DNA of 64,000 nt from the NCBI RefSeq assembly GCF_950295315.1, contig NW_026647639.1:28839-92838 (forward strand), given 5' to 3'. Source of the stretch: Erinaceus europaeus. Taxonomy: Eukaryota > Chordata > Mammalia > Eulipotyphla > Erinaceidae. The translations under genes were made by a program, and so were the position numbers. The notes below the pieces were generated by a model. The model was not told the DNA's origin, did no database searches, and saw only the letters and a list, made by a program, of their open reading frames with translations. Below, one piece after another: positions 21,263-31,372 of the stretch (the stretch's first letter is position 1; the number at the start of each line of letters is the position of its first letter).

Positions 21263-21780
21263 TGCCGGTTCTTAGCAACATCGCCCCGCCAGATATTCGT
21301 CAGGATGCGGCATCATCTAAGTTCATTTCCCACATCTACACTCGACCGTACCTGCCAATATACGCGGATATCTTCGCCCACCCTGTCCAACGCTTGACGT
21401 CTCGTCATCCAATCTGGTCCCCTATGCCTACACTGAACTTCTCTGTTCCAGACTCTTGGAAACAGAGTTGGCAGTCAGCTGAGGTAAAGAACAAACACCT
21501 CATCACAGACCCCTGCAAGCGTCAACCCGGCTTTGACCTAGCACGTTATGATTGGGCCCTCCTCAATCGCTATCGAACAGGCCATAGCCGGTGCTCTGCT
21601 ATGTTCCATCGCTGGGGAGCCAGAGATGACCTGAACTGCCCCTGCAGCTACAGACAGACTATGACCCACATAGTCAACGACTGCCACCTCTCCAGATTCA
21701 AAGGAGGTCTCGAAACTTTACATCAGGCTCAACCTGACGCTGTTGACTGGCTACGGAAGAAGGGCAAATGCTAGAAGAAG
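21263..21780 (+). mobile_element. Vingi-like element, second copy, inside ERV gag, with AATAC duplication
   Basis: 518 bp flanked by the direct repeat AATAC (21258-21262, 21781-21785). It starts within the region corresponding to 18515 on the other copy and ends CTAGAAGAAG. Its frame is open throughout (including 21394-21774) and carries RYRTGHSR and the Cys/His cluster CPC...HIVNDC. Only about a dozen differences separate it from 17998-18515. The host ERV sequence is contiguous across the site, so it inserted after the ERV. Confidence 0.8.
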
Positions 21781-22296
21781 AATACCCTCCAAGATTGAAG
21801 GGACATAACTCATGCTACACTCCCAGGCCCCCCTTCCTGCAATGGGAGGCATTTTTTCGTGACAAGTGTTTACAGCAATTGTGGAAAAATAGTCAAAGTC
21901 AGCCAGAGGGGAATTTTCATGCATTGTTTGGAACGGGTCATTTGGAAACAGGAATTCAACAGGCAGAGGCCAAGATTCCACCTGGGTATTTTGATCAGGT
22001 ACACCTCTGTGCATTAAAAGCAGTTGACACCACCCACAGGAACGGCCTCAGCCCCCATTTTCTCCCTTCAACAAGAACCAGATGAATCCCTGGCTAAATT
22101 CATTGCCAGGGTCCAATGGAGTTTTGAAAGGAATATTTGTAATCCTGATGCCCATTTTATCCTCCAGGGATCCATTGTCTGGGGTGGCATGATTCCGGGT
22201 TTCTGACAGGCATGTATCAGTCTTAAGAAAAAACACCCTGATAGTTGGATTTTAGCTACACAGGATCTTAGATCAAGCTCTTGTCAGGTACCTACT

Positions 22297-22906
22297 ATGT
22301 AGGCTGTTAGAGGCAGTAACTCTAGAATTGTTATAAGTATAGTTGCTTTTTGAGTTTGAGTTTTAAGAATAGTTTAAATATAGTTGCTTTTTGCCGTCCT
22401 GCCCAGTGAGGTGGGAAATTCCTTGCCCTTTTCCCCTCAACAGAACCTAAAAGGCCATCAATTATTTTAACAGACCCTGCATTGAACAGACATCCTCATG
22501 ACCTTTGCATAGGAATACTGTCACCAGGTAGTTCAAACAGATGGCCTGATGAATTACAAACAGATGGCCAGGTGGTCCCAACAAAGAGCAAAGGAATGTG
22601 GTGAGCCCCTCCCACTTAGGCGGGGACCTATTGGTCTGGTGTGATGTTTAGAACTAGCCCATGCTTTATTCTGAATGGATCAGGCTATTGATAAGTTTGA
22701 AATGATTGGATATAGGCTAATAAGGTGATGTGTTCCCCCCTCCCTGAGTGGAGTCTGAATTCCTATAAATTGTGTGGTTTGAGCCTTGTTCAGGGTCGAG
22801 GTTGGTAGACTAACACCAGTCACCATCTCGGCCCGGATTGCAATTCGTGAATAAACATCTTTTGCTTCCTTGCAGTGGATGGTGGTTTGATTTTGCTCTT
22901 TAATAT
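22297..22906 (+). mobile_element. Unrelated LTR inserted within ERV gag
   Basis: About 610 bp with no gag similarity: a TATA-like TATAAATTGTG (~22764), AATAAACATC (~22851) and a short end CTCTTTAATA. Gag similarity stops just before it and resumes just after. The ends are uncertain; CTATG occurs at both edges (before 22297 and at ~22911), which may be the target duplication. No internal viral sequence, so a solo LTR is likely. Confidence 0.6.
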
Positions 22907-23455
22907 AGGCCTATGCAGCTACCCTACATAAGCGAAAAAGGGCTTGCTTTCAGTGTGGTTGCCAAGGGCATTGGCGCAATAAATGTCCAGAAAATAAACC
23001 ACAACCCCACCTCCAGTCAGGGAGCCAGAGACCCTGAATGCCTTGTCCCAGATGCCAGAAAAGGTTTCATTGGAGGAGAAATTGTTGGTCAAGGTTTATA
23101 GAAATAGCACACCCCTGCCAAATGTAATCAGGGATTTAAACTAGGTGTAGGGCATCCCTTAGCCCTACCTTCAAGAGGGAATGAAACAGGTGACCCGCTT
23201 GGTGCTATGCCCTTCTTCCATAAACAGAAGCCCAGCTTGTGACCCAACCCATTGCTCCACCCACCACGCCATGTAACAATGGCAGAGGGTGAGCAGAAGG
23301 AGGAGTGCACATAGTGTGGGAACTTCCAGCATAGAAATAACCGGCTGGAGCAAGAGAATGGTTCATATTTAGAGCCTGAGATTTTGTGGACCACCCCTGT
23401 TTTAGAAAAGGGGTCACCTGACTATGCAGATAAGGATTTGAAATATTCCTTTTAA

Positions 23456-23740
23456 GTGTTTGATTGACATGGGGGCTGATATGATAATCTTAAGACAAGC
23501 AGAGGTTCCCCAGAGTTGGGAACTCCTCCCAGGACTTTGTTTCCATGGTGTTGGAGGGTTGACTAAAGCATTCCTCATATGAGATTCCCTTGTGTGGGAA
23601 GATCCAGAAGGGACTACTGGAAATTTTCTTCCTTTAATAGCTGATATAAGTACCAATTTACTGGGCAGAGACTTGCTGGAATCTCTGGATGTTGTAATAT
23701 CCTCAGATGCCTCTGCAGGGCACCACACTCACTCCTGTGA
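23456..23740 (+). pseudogene. ERV aspartic protease pseudogene
   Basis: Residues CLIDMGADMIIL correspond to the active-site loop (usual D-T-G; here the Thr is Met), followed ~60 residues on by FLPLIADISTNLLGRDLLE, the conserved C-terminal GRD helix. The substituted active-site residue and nearby frame breaks indicate it is dead. Confidence 0.75.
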
Positions 23741-23833
23741 GACTACTAGACCCGACCAGCACCCCCAATACTAACTGCCACTGTTCGTAACAGAACTGCC
23801 CTCTTAGACTGGCTTTCTAAGGAGCCTGTCTGG

Positions 23834-25760
23834 GTGGAACAGTGCCCTTTGCCTAGGGAAAAGCTAGAAATTTTAAAAGAGCTTGTCCAAGAGCAGTTGT
23901 CCTTGGAACACATTTGTCATTCCTGGAGCCCATGGAATACTCCTTTCTTTGTGATTAAAAAGTGCTTGGGAAAATGGTGCCTCCTCCTAGATATTTGTGC
24001 AGTTAATAAAACCATGCAGGTTTTGCCTCTTGCTTCTGTGATTCCCATGGGAATTCCAATCATAGCTATTGATATACAGGATTGTTTTTTCTCTATTCAC
24101 TGACACCCACAAGATTGTAAACCTTGTGCTTTCTCTGTTCCTTCTATTAATAATGCCAGCCCTACTGGTAGATATGAGTCGGTAGTACTGCCCAGGGCAT
24201 GGCCAATAGTCCTACTATTTGTCAAGAGGCTGTTAAACCTGCCCTTTTTCTGTATATTCATAAGGGCCTTAAGGTTTTTCATTATATGAATGATGTGTTA
24301 ATATGGGGAGAATTAGATACAGATCTCTCTGCCCTACATGATTTCCTTATCCCTGCCTTAAAGAAAAGCAGCCTTAATGTAGTTCCTAAGAAGATACAGC
24401 TAATTCCTCCAATATCATAAGACACAATATCATAAGATACAATATCATAAGATACAGCTAATTCCTCCAGTATCCTTACATGCAGAGATTTCCCTAACAC
24501 AGATTCGTCCTTTAAAACCTTGTGTAAGTTTTCCTTCTAATCTTACCCTTGCTTCTTTACAAAGTTTTCTTGGAAATTTAAATTGGCTTAGACAGTATCT
24601 TTATCTCCCTACTAGCTGCCTGCAACCACTGTTTTATCTGTTAAAAGGAAATAAACAGCGCTCCTCAAAGCGTATGTTAACCCCATAAACCTCCTTGGCA
24701 CTGGAAAGAGTTAACCAGGCTCTCCAGGACATGCAACTCATTTGGTTCTCCCCCTCCTCTCTGGTAAATCTTCTAATCTTTGACCCCAACCCCACGGTAG
24801 TGGGGGCACTCTAGCAGAAGCATGGCTTTCTCAAATGGCTTCATATGCCAGTAAGAGGATCTCCAAGACTTCTTATGGAGATTGATGCCTTAGCATTCAT
24901 GGTTTACCAAGGAAGAAACAGATCAGTACAGGTCTTAGGAAGGGAAACGGATTCAATCATTCTTCCATTTTCTCTCACAGTTACAGAATGGCTCATACAC
25001 CACCATTCTTGTTTTGCTGTAAATTTAATGGGTTATCCAGGACAATTAGATAATCATTTTTCCTCTAATAATTTGATAGCTTCTTTACGTCTTTTGCCTC
25101 TACTAGTACATAAACTTTTCTCTCGAGATTCCATCCCCTCTGCTCCTACAGTGTTCACTGATGGTGGAAAAAAGGGAGCTGATGCCCTTATATACTATCC
25201 AGACCAGAAATACCCCAAACCTCTCTTTACTGAGCTTCCTGATAATTCCTCTCAGTACAAAGAACTTTATGCTGTTTTCCTTGCATTAAAAGCTGTACCA
25301 GAATCCTTCAACCTTTTTTTCTGACAGTTTGTCTCATACTACAGGCATTCCCTATTATCCACAGGGACATGGCATTGTTGAGAGGGCCCATCAAACCCTT
25401 AAGGCTCAATTAAATAAATAAAAGGGGGAAATGTAACCTCCCAATATCCAGCTGGCAAAAGTCTTAACTACATTGTCTCTTTAATATTTACAAAAACTTG
25501 GACCAACCTCCAGTTATTCTTCATTGGCAAACACCATCCACCCTATAAGCTATTAAAGTCAAATGGAAAGACCCACTTGATAAAATTTGGAAAGGTCCTG
25601 ACCCCCTATTGACCATGGGGATGGGTTTCACATGCCTTTTTCCACAGAATTACTCCAAACCTGTCTGGGTTCCTGCCTGCCATGTCCCGCAATACCCACA
25701 TAATGGCCCTGATATCCCTGAGGAAAAAGAAACAAGAGGACTGGCTGCAGGAGGCACCCC
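23834..25760 (+). pseudogene. ERV pol: reverse transcriptase, RNase H and integrase remnants
   Basis: Reverse transcriptase fingers/palm WNTPFFVIKK (~23935) and IIAIDIQDCFFSIH (~24060-24100), catalytic box YMNDVLIWGE (~24286; the first Asp of YMDD is Asn), thumb and connection to ~25130, RNase H TVFTDGGKKGADALIYY (~25150) with QYKELYAV, then an abrupt join to integrase [19 protein letters not shown] (~25346) and a C-terminal domain WKDPLDKIWKGPDPLL. The integrase zinc domain and most of its catalytic core are deleted. Multiple stops; no activity possible. Confidence 0.8.
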
Positions 25761-25800
25761 AGGATCCATAATATGACATGGCAGAATCTGAAAAAATTGA

Positions 25801-26744
25801 TTCACAGAGCTCTCCCCCCCCCAAAATGTCTTATGCTGTGACTGGCCAGTTGTTTTTTTGTGAGAGAGTTGAAAAAAAAAATGAAGTGAGTTGAGTGACC
25901 AAAATTTTTTGTATGACCCATTTTGCTCAGGGTACTCAGAAACTTAATTGACTTTATATAAAAATGCTAGAAGCAGCCATGGTTTCTGGAGACATCCAGA
26001 AACACTCCAAAATGTTTTTTTTTTCTTTTTGATTTTTTTTTAATCTTGGCATAAATATGAAACGTTTAGTTTAAACTGTGTGAGTAAAGATGGTTGAACT
26101 ATGACAGTACAGATCTATATTCATGTTTGAAATGATATGTCTTAGTTACAAAAGTTTTTCTCCTCCTGTGTGTTTATGTGTGTGTGTTTCAAGTTTAGTA
26201 AACATTAACTTAACAGTTGGTTAAAGTGTAACTTTGAAGCTACATTCTTACCAGGAAAGATAAAATTAATTCGCTAAAGTAACTGAGTATTTAAGGTAAA
26301 AGTCTAAATATTCAATGTGACAATTCATCATCTCTAAAGCAGGCACCATGAGGCACCGTGGCCTACAGGATCAGGGTCAGAACCACTGGAAGAAAGAAAA
26401 TGGTACTCACTCTGCAGAGTTCATGCCCAACCAATATCCGTACTATGAACAGGAGCATCTGGGAGGGGGACTTGGGGTACCACCTCACCTCTGAGGCAGG
26501 CATGAGTTATATGAAAAGTCAAGAAAAGTAACTTGAGATTCCAAGACAGGTCTCAACTGATAGGGCTACTCGGTGGGTGGACATTCCAGGCCTAAATCAT
26601 AGCCTCACACCTAGTCCCCTGGGGGTTCAGGGGCTCCAATATCATGTAGTATGATACAGTTACCCACCCTTTTGTGCCTATGTCTCAAGGGTGGTGTGTA
26701 GAGAATTGAGAGGATACGGTATAGCTTGATGGGACCCCCCCATT
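25801..26744. other. Unassigned, possibly residual ERV 3' region
   Basis: AT-rich sequence with long A/T runs, no recognisable envelope protein in any frame and no host gene. Confidence 0.45.
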
Positions 26745-27350
26745 GAGAACTGAGGGCCTGAGAGGCAGGACCAATACTATCAGTTTCTCTCTACTAAGAG
26801 GTCAAGCAAAGAAGGACACGGCCTCCAGGGTCTGCCCTTCCTATCAGCCTCCCTACCTCACAATAGTCCACTTCCTTATTATCTATATCATCATTGTTTT
26901 GCCTGAAAGTCCCCTCCCTATTTACCCACCTATTCCATTCCTTTGATCATATCTCATCTATCTTCTCTTTGCCTTCAGGATCCCACTCTGGCTGCTGGTT
27001 ACTGATAACCTTGCTTTCTCATTCCTTTAACCACTTAAACCTCTTGCTCAACAATTACTGGAAAAGTCCTGACCCTCCCCCAGACACTTTGCCTCCCTAC
27101 CATATATGGTATACACTTGTCACTTCTTCCTGTGACCCCTTCCTTTCTACTGTATATGGTACACACATGTCAATTCCTCCTGCAACCCCTTATAATCCCT
27201 GTTTTGCTGTTCAATAAACGGATTGCCCATGAGACAAGTCCTTGGGTCTTCTCTCACCTTGACACTAGCATTGGGCATAGAGAGAGACCTGTAAGGCTCC
27301 ACCCCTGCTGCCCCAGAATATTCTCTTAGGCATTTGCAACTGGTGCACAA
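26745..27350 (+). mobile_element. ERV 3' remnant joined to an LTR-like block
   Basis: 26745-26870 resembles the ERV sequence just upstream of the polypurine tract at ~1290-1430 (TCTCTCTACTAAGAGGTCAAGC, CCTATCAGCCTCCCTACCTCAC). From ~26900 a CT-rich block carries a CAATAAACGG signal at ~27211 followed by ~130 bp, as in an LTR R-U5. No polypurine tract remains between them. Boundaries are approximate. Confidence 0.45.
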
Positions 27351-27650
27351 CAGAGTGGGTGAGCCAGGAGTTTGTGACTGGGAAAGAGGCCTCCCCACTG
27401 AAGAGTCAGAGAGTGATGTCTACTTGTCCCTTCATAACTCAAGACCTTGAAACCCAGTTTCACCCTAGTGCTCTATCAGCAATACCCCTGTCTCCAGTTT
27501 ATTATGTCCATACTCCATGTAGAAGCCCCAACCCCACTCGCCAGTGTGGACCACCCAACCTACTCAAAAGTCTAGGCTGATGCTCTGAAGCCAGTGAAAG
27601 CCTTACACCATAAATACTTTTCTAGAATGAGACTTTAAATTTCTCCCACA
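27351..27650. other. Unassigned sequence between LTR-like block and L1
   Basis: No feature recognised; it could be the leader of the element to its left. Confidence 0.4.
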
Positions 27651-28036
27651 TCATTCATCTTTTTTTTTATTTAAGAGAGGAGACATTAACAAAACCACAG
27701 AATAAGAGGGGTACAATTCTGCACAATTCCCATAACCCGATCTCCATATCCCATCCCCTCCCCTTATAGCCTTCCCATTCTCTATCTCTCTGGGAGTATG
27801 GATCTAGGGCCGTTGTGGGTTGTAGCATAGGTTCACCCGTGCTCATAAACTAGGGGAAAAATATATACCTGAAAGAAGAAGTACACAAGAGCATGCAGGG
27901 AATACCCCCCAACACTTCATCTGCACCATTCCAGTCTTTAGGTCCATGACTGTTCAACAACTTGTTTGGCTTTGTATGTTAACTCTCTTTTCAGCCACCA
28001 GGTTCCAGATGCCAGCAAGATGCTAATCATTCATCT
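27651..28036 (-). mobile_element. Truncated L1 3'UTR insertion with 5' inversion
   Basis: Flanked by the repeat TCATTCATCTTT (27651-27662 and ~28027-28038). The part next to the poly(A) tail (27660-~27830) is minus-strand L1 3' UTR. The remainder (~27831-28026) aligns only in the opposite orientation, being the reverse complement of the block running from GGTATATATTT to GGCATCTGGAACCTGGTGGC. This is the signature of twin-primed L1 integration. Confidence 0.75.
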
Positions 28037-28129
28037 TTTATACTAGGTAAACTAGACCCCCAAATCCAGGAAAACCAATTACTGGTGACTCTTAGGTTCT
28101 GAAATTCTCATTTTTTCTCTGCTTGGAAT

Positions 28130-28430
28130 TACTCAAACTTATGCACGCATACATATGCTCATGCAGGGACATCTTATGCACACATGTATATGACATATAT
28201 ATGTTTAATATGTATATCATGTTTATACATGTGTACATAATGTGAGTAGGCATCTGTATATGAACATTTACCACATGCATGCTGTCAGATGTATCATGAC
28301 ATAAATGTACACAGTGTAGGTAGTCATGCATGGGTGACATGTACCACTTGTATCAAGGCATACAAACACACATACACACCCATAATGTGCTCACACATGC
28401 ACAGATTGTTCAGTCTGATGCCTTTTCATC
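28130..28430. repeat. Alternating purine/pyrimidine (ACATGTAT-rich) tract
   Basis: Dominated by CACA, CATG, ATAT and TGTA steps with no fixed unit, resembling a decayed CA/TG microsatellite. The same texture recurs at 39.4-39.97 kb. Confidence 0.65.
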
Positions 28431-29013
28431 CTATTGTACAACCCTTACTTCATATGATGCTCACCTGCACAAAACTGTGCCAGAGACTTTGTGTGTCTCC
28501 ACTTCCTGAGGGTCCAGTAAAGTCTGAGAGTGGTGAATGAAGACCCACCCTTTCTTGGTCTAGAAAAGTCCCATGGTGAGGAAAGCCACCTGAGGGTGTC
28601 CAGTGCTTCATACCTTCAGACTTCCTGCCCTCCACTGTGCCTGCACCACAATAGGGCCATCCAAGTTTGAAGCCCCACCCCCCTTGACCAGGAGTCGGTA
28701 GCAGTTATAGTTTTAGTCCTCTGCTCTCACAGAAGACAGACCTCCAAAAACAAAACAGATCCTTGGATCTACCTTGTAGAGAGAATCCTGTGAGTCAGGG
28801 TGAACTAGGAGGCTTCATAGTGACCTGCCTCTCCAGCTGACACCAGAACCTGAATTAGCTGAGTCAAAGACTCTGACTACCTGGATTTCCTCTCATTTCT
28901 GATTGCTAAAAGGGACCTAAATGTGTGTGTGTAACGAGCATGGACCTTCCTGCAAGACTCAGAAAGAAATGGAAACTCCCCTGTGCTACAAGCTCTCTGC
29001 TTGCCCACCTCAG
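28431..29013. other. No gene seen upstream of the D segment
   Basis: Unique-looking sequence; no further D segment with paired 12-spacer signals recognised. Confidence 0.5.
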
Positions 29014-29078
29014 GGTTTTGGCTAAGCTATCAATCGCAGTGTAACTGGGACACAGTGATTGACAACTTTACAAAAACC
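29014..29078 (+). other. IGH diversity segment (DQ52 type) with both 12-spacer RSS
   Basis: The J-proximal D segment, joined to a JH by RAG1/RAG2. Nonamer GGTTTTGGC (29014-29022), 12-bp spacer, heptamer CGCAGTG (29035-29041); D core TAACTGGGA (29042-29050); heptamer CACAGTG (29051-29057), 12-bp spacer, nonamer ACAAAAACC (29070-29078). The 3' signal is consensus; the 5' heptamer differs at two inner positions but keeps the essential GTG. The core is like human/mouse DQ52 (CTAACTGGGGA), and its place ~350 bp before the first JH also fits. Confidence 0.92.
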
Positions 29079-29396
29079 CATACCAGGATAGCTGTGTGCC
29101 TGAGCCTGGACTTATTAGGAGCCCCAGGGCTTGAGGTGGGAGTAACTCCCCAAATATGGAATGAAAACAGCTTGGGTCTCTGGGAAGGTGAAGGACTACC
29201 TCAGGGAACCAGTGGGAAGAATACAAGACTGAGTCCAGAGGAGAAAGGAATCCAAGTTTGGAGAGAGGATGCAGATAGGCCAGGGGTCTGACCATGGCAG
29301 TCTGGAGGCATGTGCCAAGTCTAGAGGCCACGCAAGGTGATTTGGACCCTCTCCTAAGCAAAGGAGTAATGCAGCTTTTGGGAGTCCCAGCTGAGA

Positions 29397-29478
29397 GGTT
29401 TCTGAGGTAGCTTCCATGTGACCAGCTCACTGTGCTATGCTTACTTTGATGTATGGGGAAAAGGCACCATCTCTTCAG
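29397..29478 (+). pseudogene. JH segment 1, internally deleted
   Basis: Nonamer-like GGTTTCTGA (29397-29405), 22-bp spacer, consensus heptamer CACTGTG (29428-29434), coding part 29435-29478 and a donor GT at 29479. The reading frame gives YFDVWGKGT then ISS: 9 bases coding the usual TVTV part are missing, so the frame is kept but framework 4 is three residues short. It might still recombine, but the domain would probably be unstable. Confidence 0.8.
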
Positions 29479-29558
29479 GTGAGTCTGACTTCTGATGGCT
29501 CAGGTTTCATACACAAGGCATGGGGACTTGGAAAGTGAGTCTGATGGTGGTGCTGGAA

Positions 29559-29640
29559 GGTTTTTGGTGCAATTTATGTGAGGAGAAAGAAAGAGTAGAT
29601 TATTGGGATCTGAGCATTGAGTCTAGAACCCTGGGGACAG
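29559..29640 (+). pseudogene. Degenerate JH relic 2
   Basis: A good nonamer (GGTTTTTGG, 29559-29567) has no heptamer at the right distance. About 30 bp on, GATTATTGGGATC resembles the J motif DYWG, and after an insertion GAACCCTGG...ACAGTCTTCC aligns with the 3' end of a JH up to the donor site. Not usable. Confidence 0.45.
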
Positions 29641-29801
29641 TCTTCCAAGGTATGTTTCTACCTCTGTTGTATGCTGCTTGGTCTGGGCTCAATTTGCTTC
29701 CTAAGGGCTCAGGCCCTTGGGTGGAAATCAAATCAAAAGCTACTAAAACAGAAGTTGTGGCAAAGAAGGGGCTGGTAGCAGGTGCTTGACAGAGCTGCTT
29801 A

Positions 29802-29889
29802 AGTTTATGTCTAGGGAGGGCAAGAACTCTGTCCCTGTGCTATGTCTTTGGTTACTGGGGCCAAGGAACCTTGGTCACTGTCTCCTCAG
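29802..29889 (+). other. JH segment 3, apparently functional
   Basis: Nonamer AGTTTATGT (29802-29810), 22-bp spacer, heptamer CCCTGTG (29833-29839), coding 29840-29889 ending at a GT donor (29890-29891). It encodes YVFGYWGQGTLVTVSS with the intact J motif WGQG. The heptamer departs from consensus at the second base, so use may be reduced. Confidence 0.88.
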
Positions 29890-29980
29890 GTGAGTCCTAA
29901 CTCTATCTATGATGGGATTTCTACACTTGGGGGCAAATAATGGTCCTCTCAATCCCCCAATCCCCACCGGGCACCATACT

Positions 29981-30069
29981 GGTTATTGCCCAGAATTCAG
30001 TATGGTTGTCCCAATGTGGCACCCGGTTTGACTACTGGGGCCAGGGGGCTATGGTCACCGTCAGCACAG
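29981..30069 (+). other. JH segment 4, apparently functional
   Basis: Nonamer GGTTATTGC (29981-29989), 22-bp spacer, heptamer CAATGTG (30012-30018), coding 30019-30069 followed by donor GTAAGA. It encodes FDYWGQGAMVTVST; the last Ser of the usual VTVSS is Thr and the usual T after GQG is Ala. Confidence 0.87.
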
Positions 30070-30221
30070 GTAAGATCACTTTCTCCTTGTCTCTTGTCAG
30101 AGCTGGGAAGGAAAGGTATTTCATGCACTATATGTGTTATCTGCTCTGCAGAATCAGGGTTCCCATCTATGGGCTCTGAGTTAGAGTCACAACCAGATTT
30201 CAGGGAATGTATTCTGGGGTG

Positions 30222-30308
30222 GGTTTTTGTGCATCCCCTAAAGGGGTCAGTGACAGTGTGACTACTTTGATGTATGGGGCAAAGGAACACCGGTTACTGT
30301 CTCCTCAG
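30222..30308 (+). other. JH segment 5, functional, consensus nonamer
   Basis: Consensus nonamer GGTTTTTGT (30222-30230), 23-bp spacer, heptamer CAGTGTG (30254-30260), coding 30261-30308 and donor GTGAGT. It encodes YFDVWGKGTPVTVSS. It has the best-scoring recombination signal of the cluster by eye. Confidence 0.92.
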
Positions 30309-30523
30309 GTGAGTCTTCTCCATCTCTATCCCCTCTCCTCTCTCTATTCAATTGGACATTTAAAAAAATTGAGGACAAAAATGAGAATCTGGCTTAGAGA
30401 TATGGGGCAACATGAGTGGGGTAGGGGGTTTCTGAGAAAATCTTTTTGGTCCACAATCTTGTTAGTCCTCTGGCTTCCCACCGGGCATCCCTGGAGGGAA
30501 TATGAGGCAACAGTTCATGATTT

Positions 30524-30612
30524 TTTTTTGCCTGGGATTTTAATATAGTTGTCTCAGTGTGACAACCAGTTTGACCTCTGGGGCTAGGGGACCCAGGTCA
30601 CTGTGTCTTCAG
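30524..30612 (+). pseudogene. JH segment 6, stop codon in framework 4
   Basis: T-rich nonamer position (~30524-30532), heptamer CAGTGTG (30555-30561), coding 30562-30612 and donor GTGAGT. In the frame set by the splice site it reads FDLWG, then TAG at 30585-30587 in place of the usual Gln codon, then GTQVTVSS. Any D-J join in the productive frame would be terminated. Confidence 0.88.
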
Positions 30613-30654
30613 GTGAGTCTTTTCCACCTCTACCCATCTGTCAGTCAAATATCT

Positions 30655-30657
30655 ATC

Positions 30658-30697
<40 letters not shown>

Positions 30698-30730
30698 CTA
30701 TATATATATAATCTATTTATCTACCTATCA
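30655..30730. repeat. (ATCT)n / (TATC)n microsatellite
   Basis: About 14 tetranucleotide units followed by a short TA run and imperfect CTAT copies, between JH6 and JH7. Likely length-polymorphic. Confidence 0.9.
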
Positions 30731-30922
30731 TCTGTTATCTGTCAGCTCTATCTATTTTGATGGGCTTTTCTGCATTTAGGGCAAATTAGGGAGTCTGGAT
30801 CTGAGGTCTAGAAGATCAGGGCAGCCTGGGGGACTTGGAATCCATAGGGTCCTGGTCCCCTCGGCCTTCTGCTCTCCACTGGGTCCCCAACCCCCAGCTC
30901 TGGGGTCTGGGTATGATTGTCC

Positions 30923-30980
30923 CAATATGACTATTGGTTTGACTACTGGGTCCAGAAGACTTTGGTTACTGTCACTTTAA
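30923..30980 (+). pseudogene. JH segment 7, degenerate
   Basis: Heptamer-like CAATATG (30923-30929) with no recognisable nonamer upstream. The coding stretch reads FDYWVQKTLVTVT: both glycines of the WGxG motif are lost (Val and Lys). The donor is AA|GTGGGT. Confidence 0.82.
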
Positions 30981-31280
30981 GTGGGTGTCCTCTCTAATCC
31001 ACTCAGGGACAAGACCCAGACAGGGATCAGTCATCCTCTGTGGGCCAGGATGGCCCAGGTTCAGTCCCAGATGTCTCTGGCAATGATACTGGAGCCTCTT
31101 TGGGGTGGAAGTAACCCAGATCTCTGGTGGTCATGCCATTTTGGCCTAATTTCCTAAACGGACTTAATTCATGGTTAGATGGTCAGACAGATAGTATCCT
31201 GGCTTCATGCAGAGAGACATGGTTAGCAATTGGAGACCTGTCCAGGTTAGGTTGGTGAAAGAAGATTTCTAGATGTTTGG

Positions 31281-31372
31281 AGTTTTTGTGGAGTGGTTCT
31301 TGAGATTCCACCATGGTGATTACTATGGTATGGATATCTGGGGCCCAGGAACCATGGTCACCGTCTCCTCGG
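31281..31372 (+). other. JH segment 8, functional, JH6-like
   Basis: Nonamer AGTTTTTGT (31281-31289), 22-bp spacer, heptamer CATGGTG (31312-31318), coding 31319-31372 and donor GTAAGA. It encodes YYGMDIWGPGTMVTVSS, the long Tyr/Gly/Met-Asp type that lies last in human and mouse as well. It is the most J-C-proximal segment. Confidence 0.9.

Larger units (their letters stand above)
21100..23060 (+). pseudogene. ERV gag (capsid and nucleocapsid) pseudogene, interrupted twice
   Basis: Capsid start-like YSATDLKELQAIKED (~21140-21185), capsid body FLQWEAFFRDKCLQQLW (~21835) and PPGYFDQVHL (~21980), a major-homology-type stretch QEPDESLAKFIARVQ (~22075-22120), and one CCHC zinc knuckle CFQCGCQGHWRNKC (~22950-22993). 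The Vingi-like copy (21263-21780) splits the capsid start, and an LTR (22297-22906) lies between capsid and nucleocapsid. Several frameshifts are present. Confidence 0.75.
20095..25800 (+). mobile_element. Class II (betaretrovirus-like) endogenous retrovirus, decayed provirus
   Basis: A 5' LTR (20095-20503) and lysine-type primer-binding site are followed by remnants of gag, protease, reverse transcriptase, RNase H and integrase in the usual order. Frames are broken many times, a Vingi-like copy and a foreign LTR interrupt gag, and a deletion joins RNase H to the last part of integrase. I see no envelope gene, and the matching 3' LTR was not found. Capsid motif and primer type place it nearest the betaretrovirus-like (ERVK) class. 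It is fossil sequence incapable of making virus. Confidence 0.85.

Noticed and set aside
26745..27580. A host gene in the open frames near 26.9-27.6 kb
   Set aside because: Frames are short and the CT-rich block with a late AATAAA looks like an LTR; no protein family recognised.
28301..28345. CACAGTG heptamer as a further D segment
   Set aside because: No nonamer at 12-bp spacing and no matching 5' signal; chance match in the CA/TG-rich tract.
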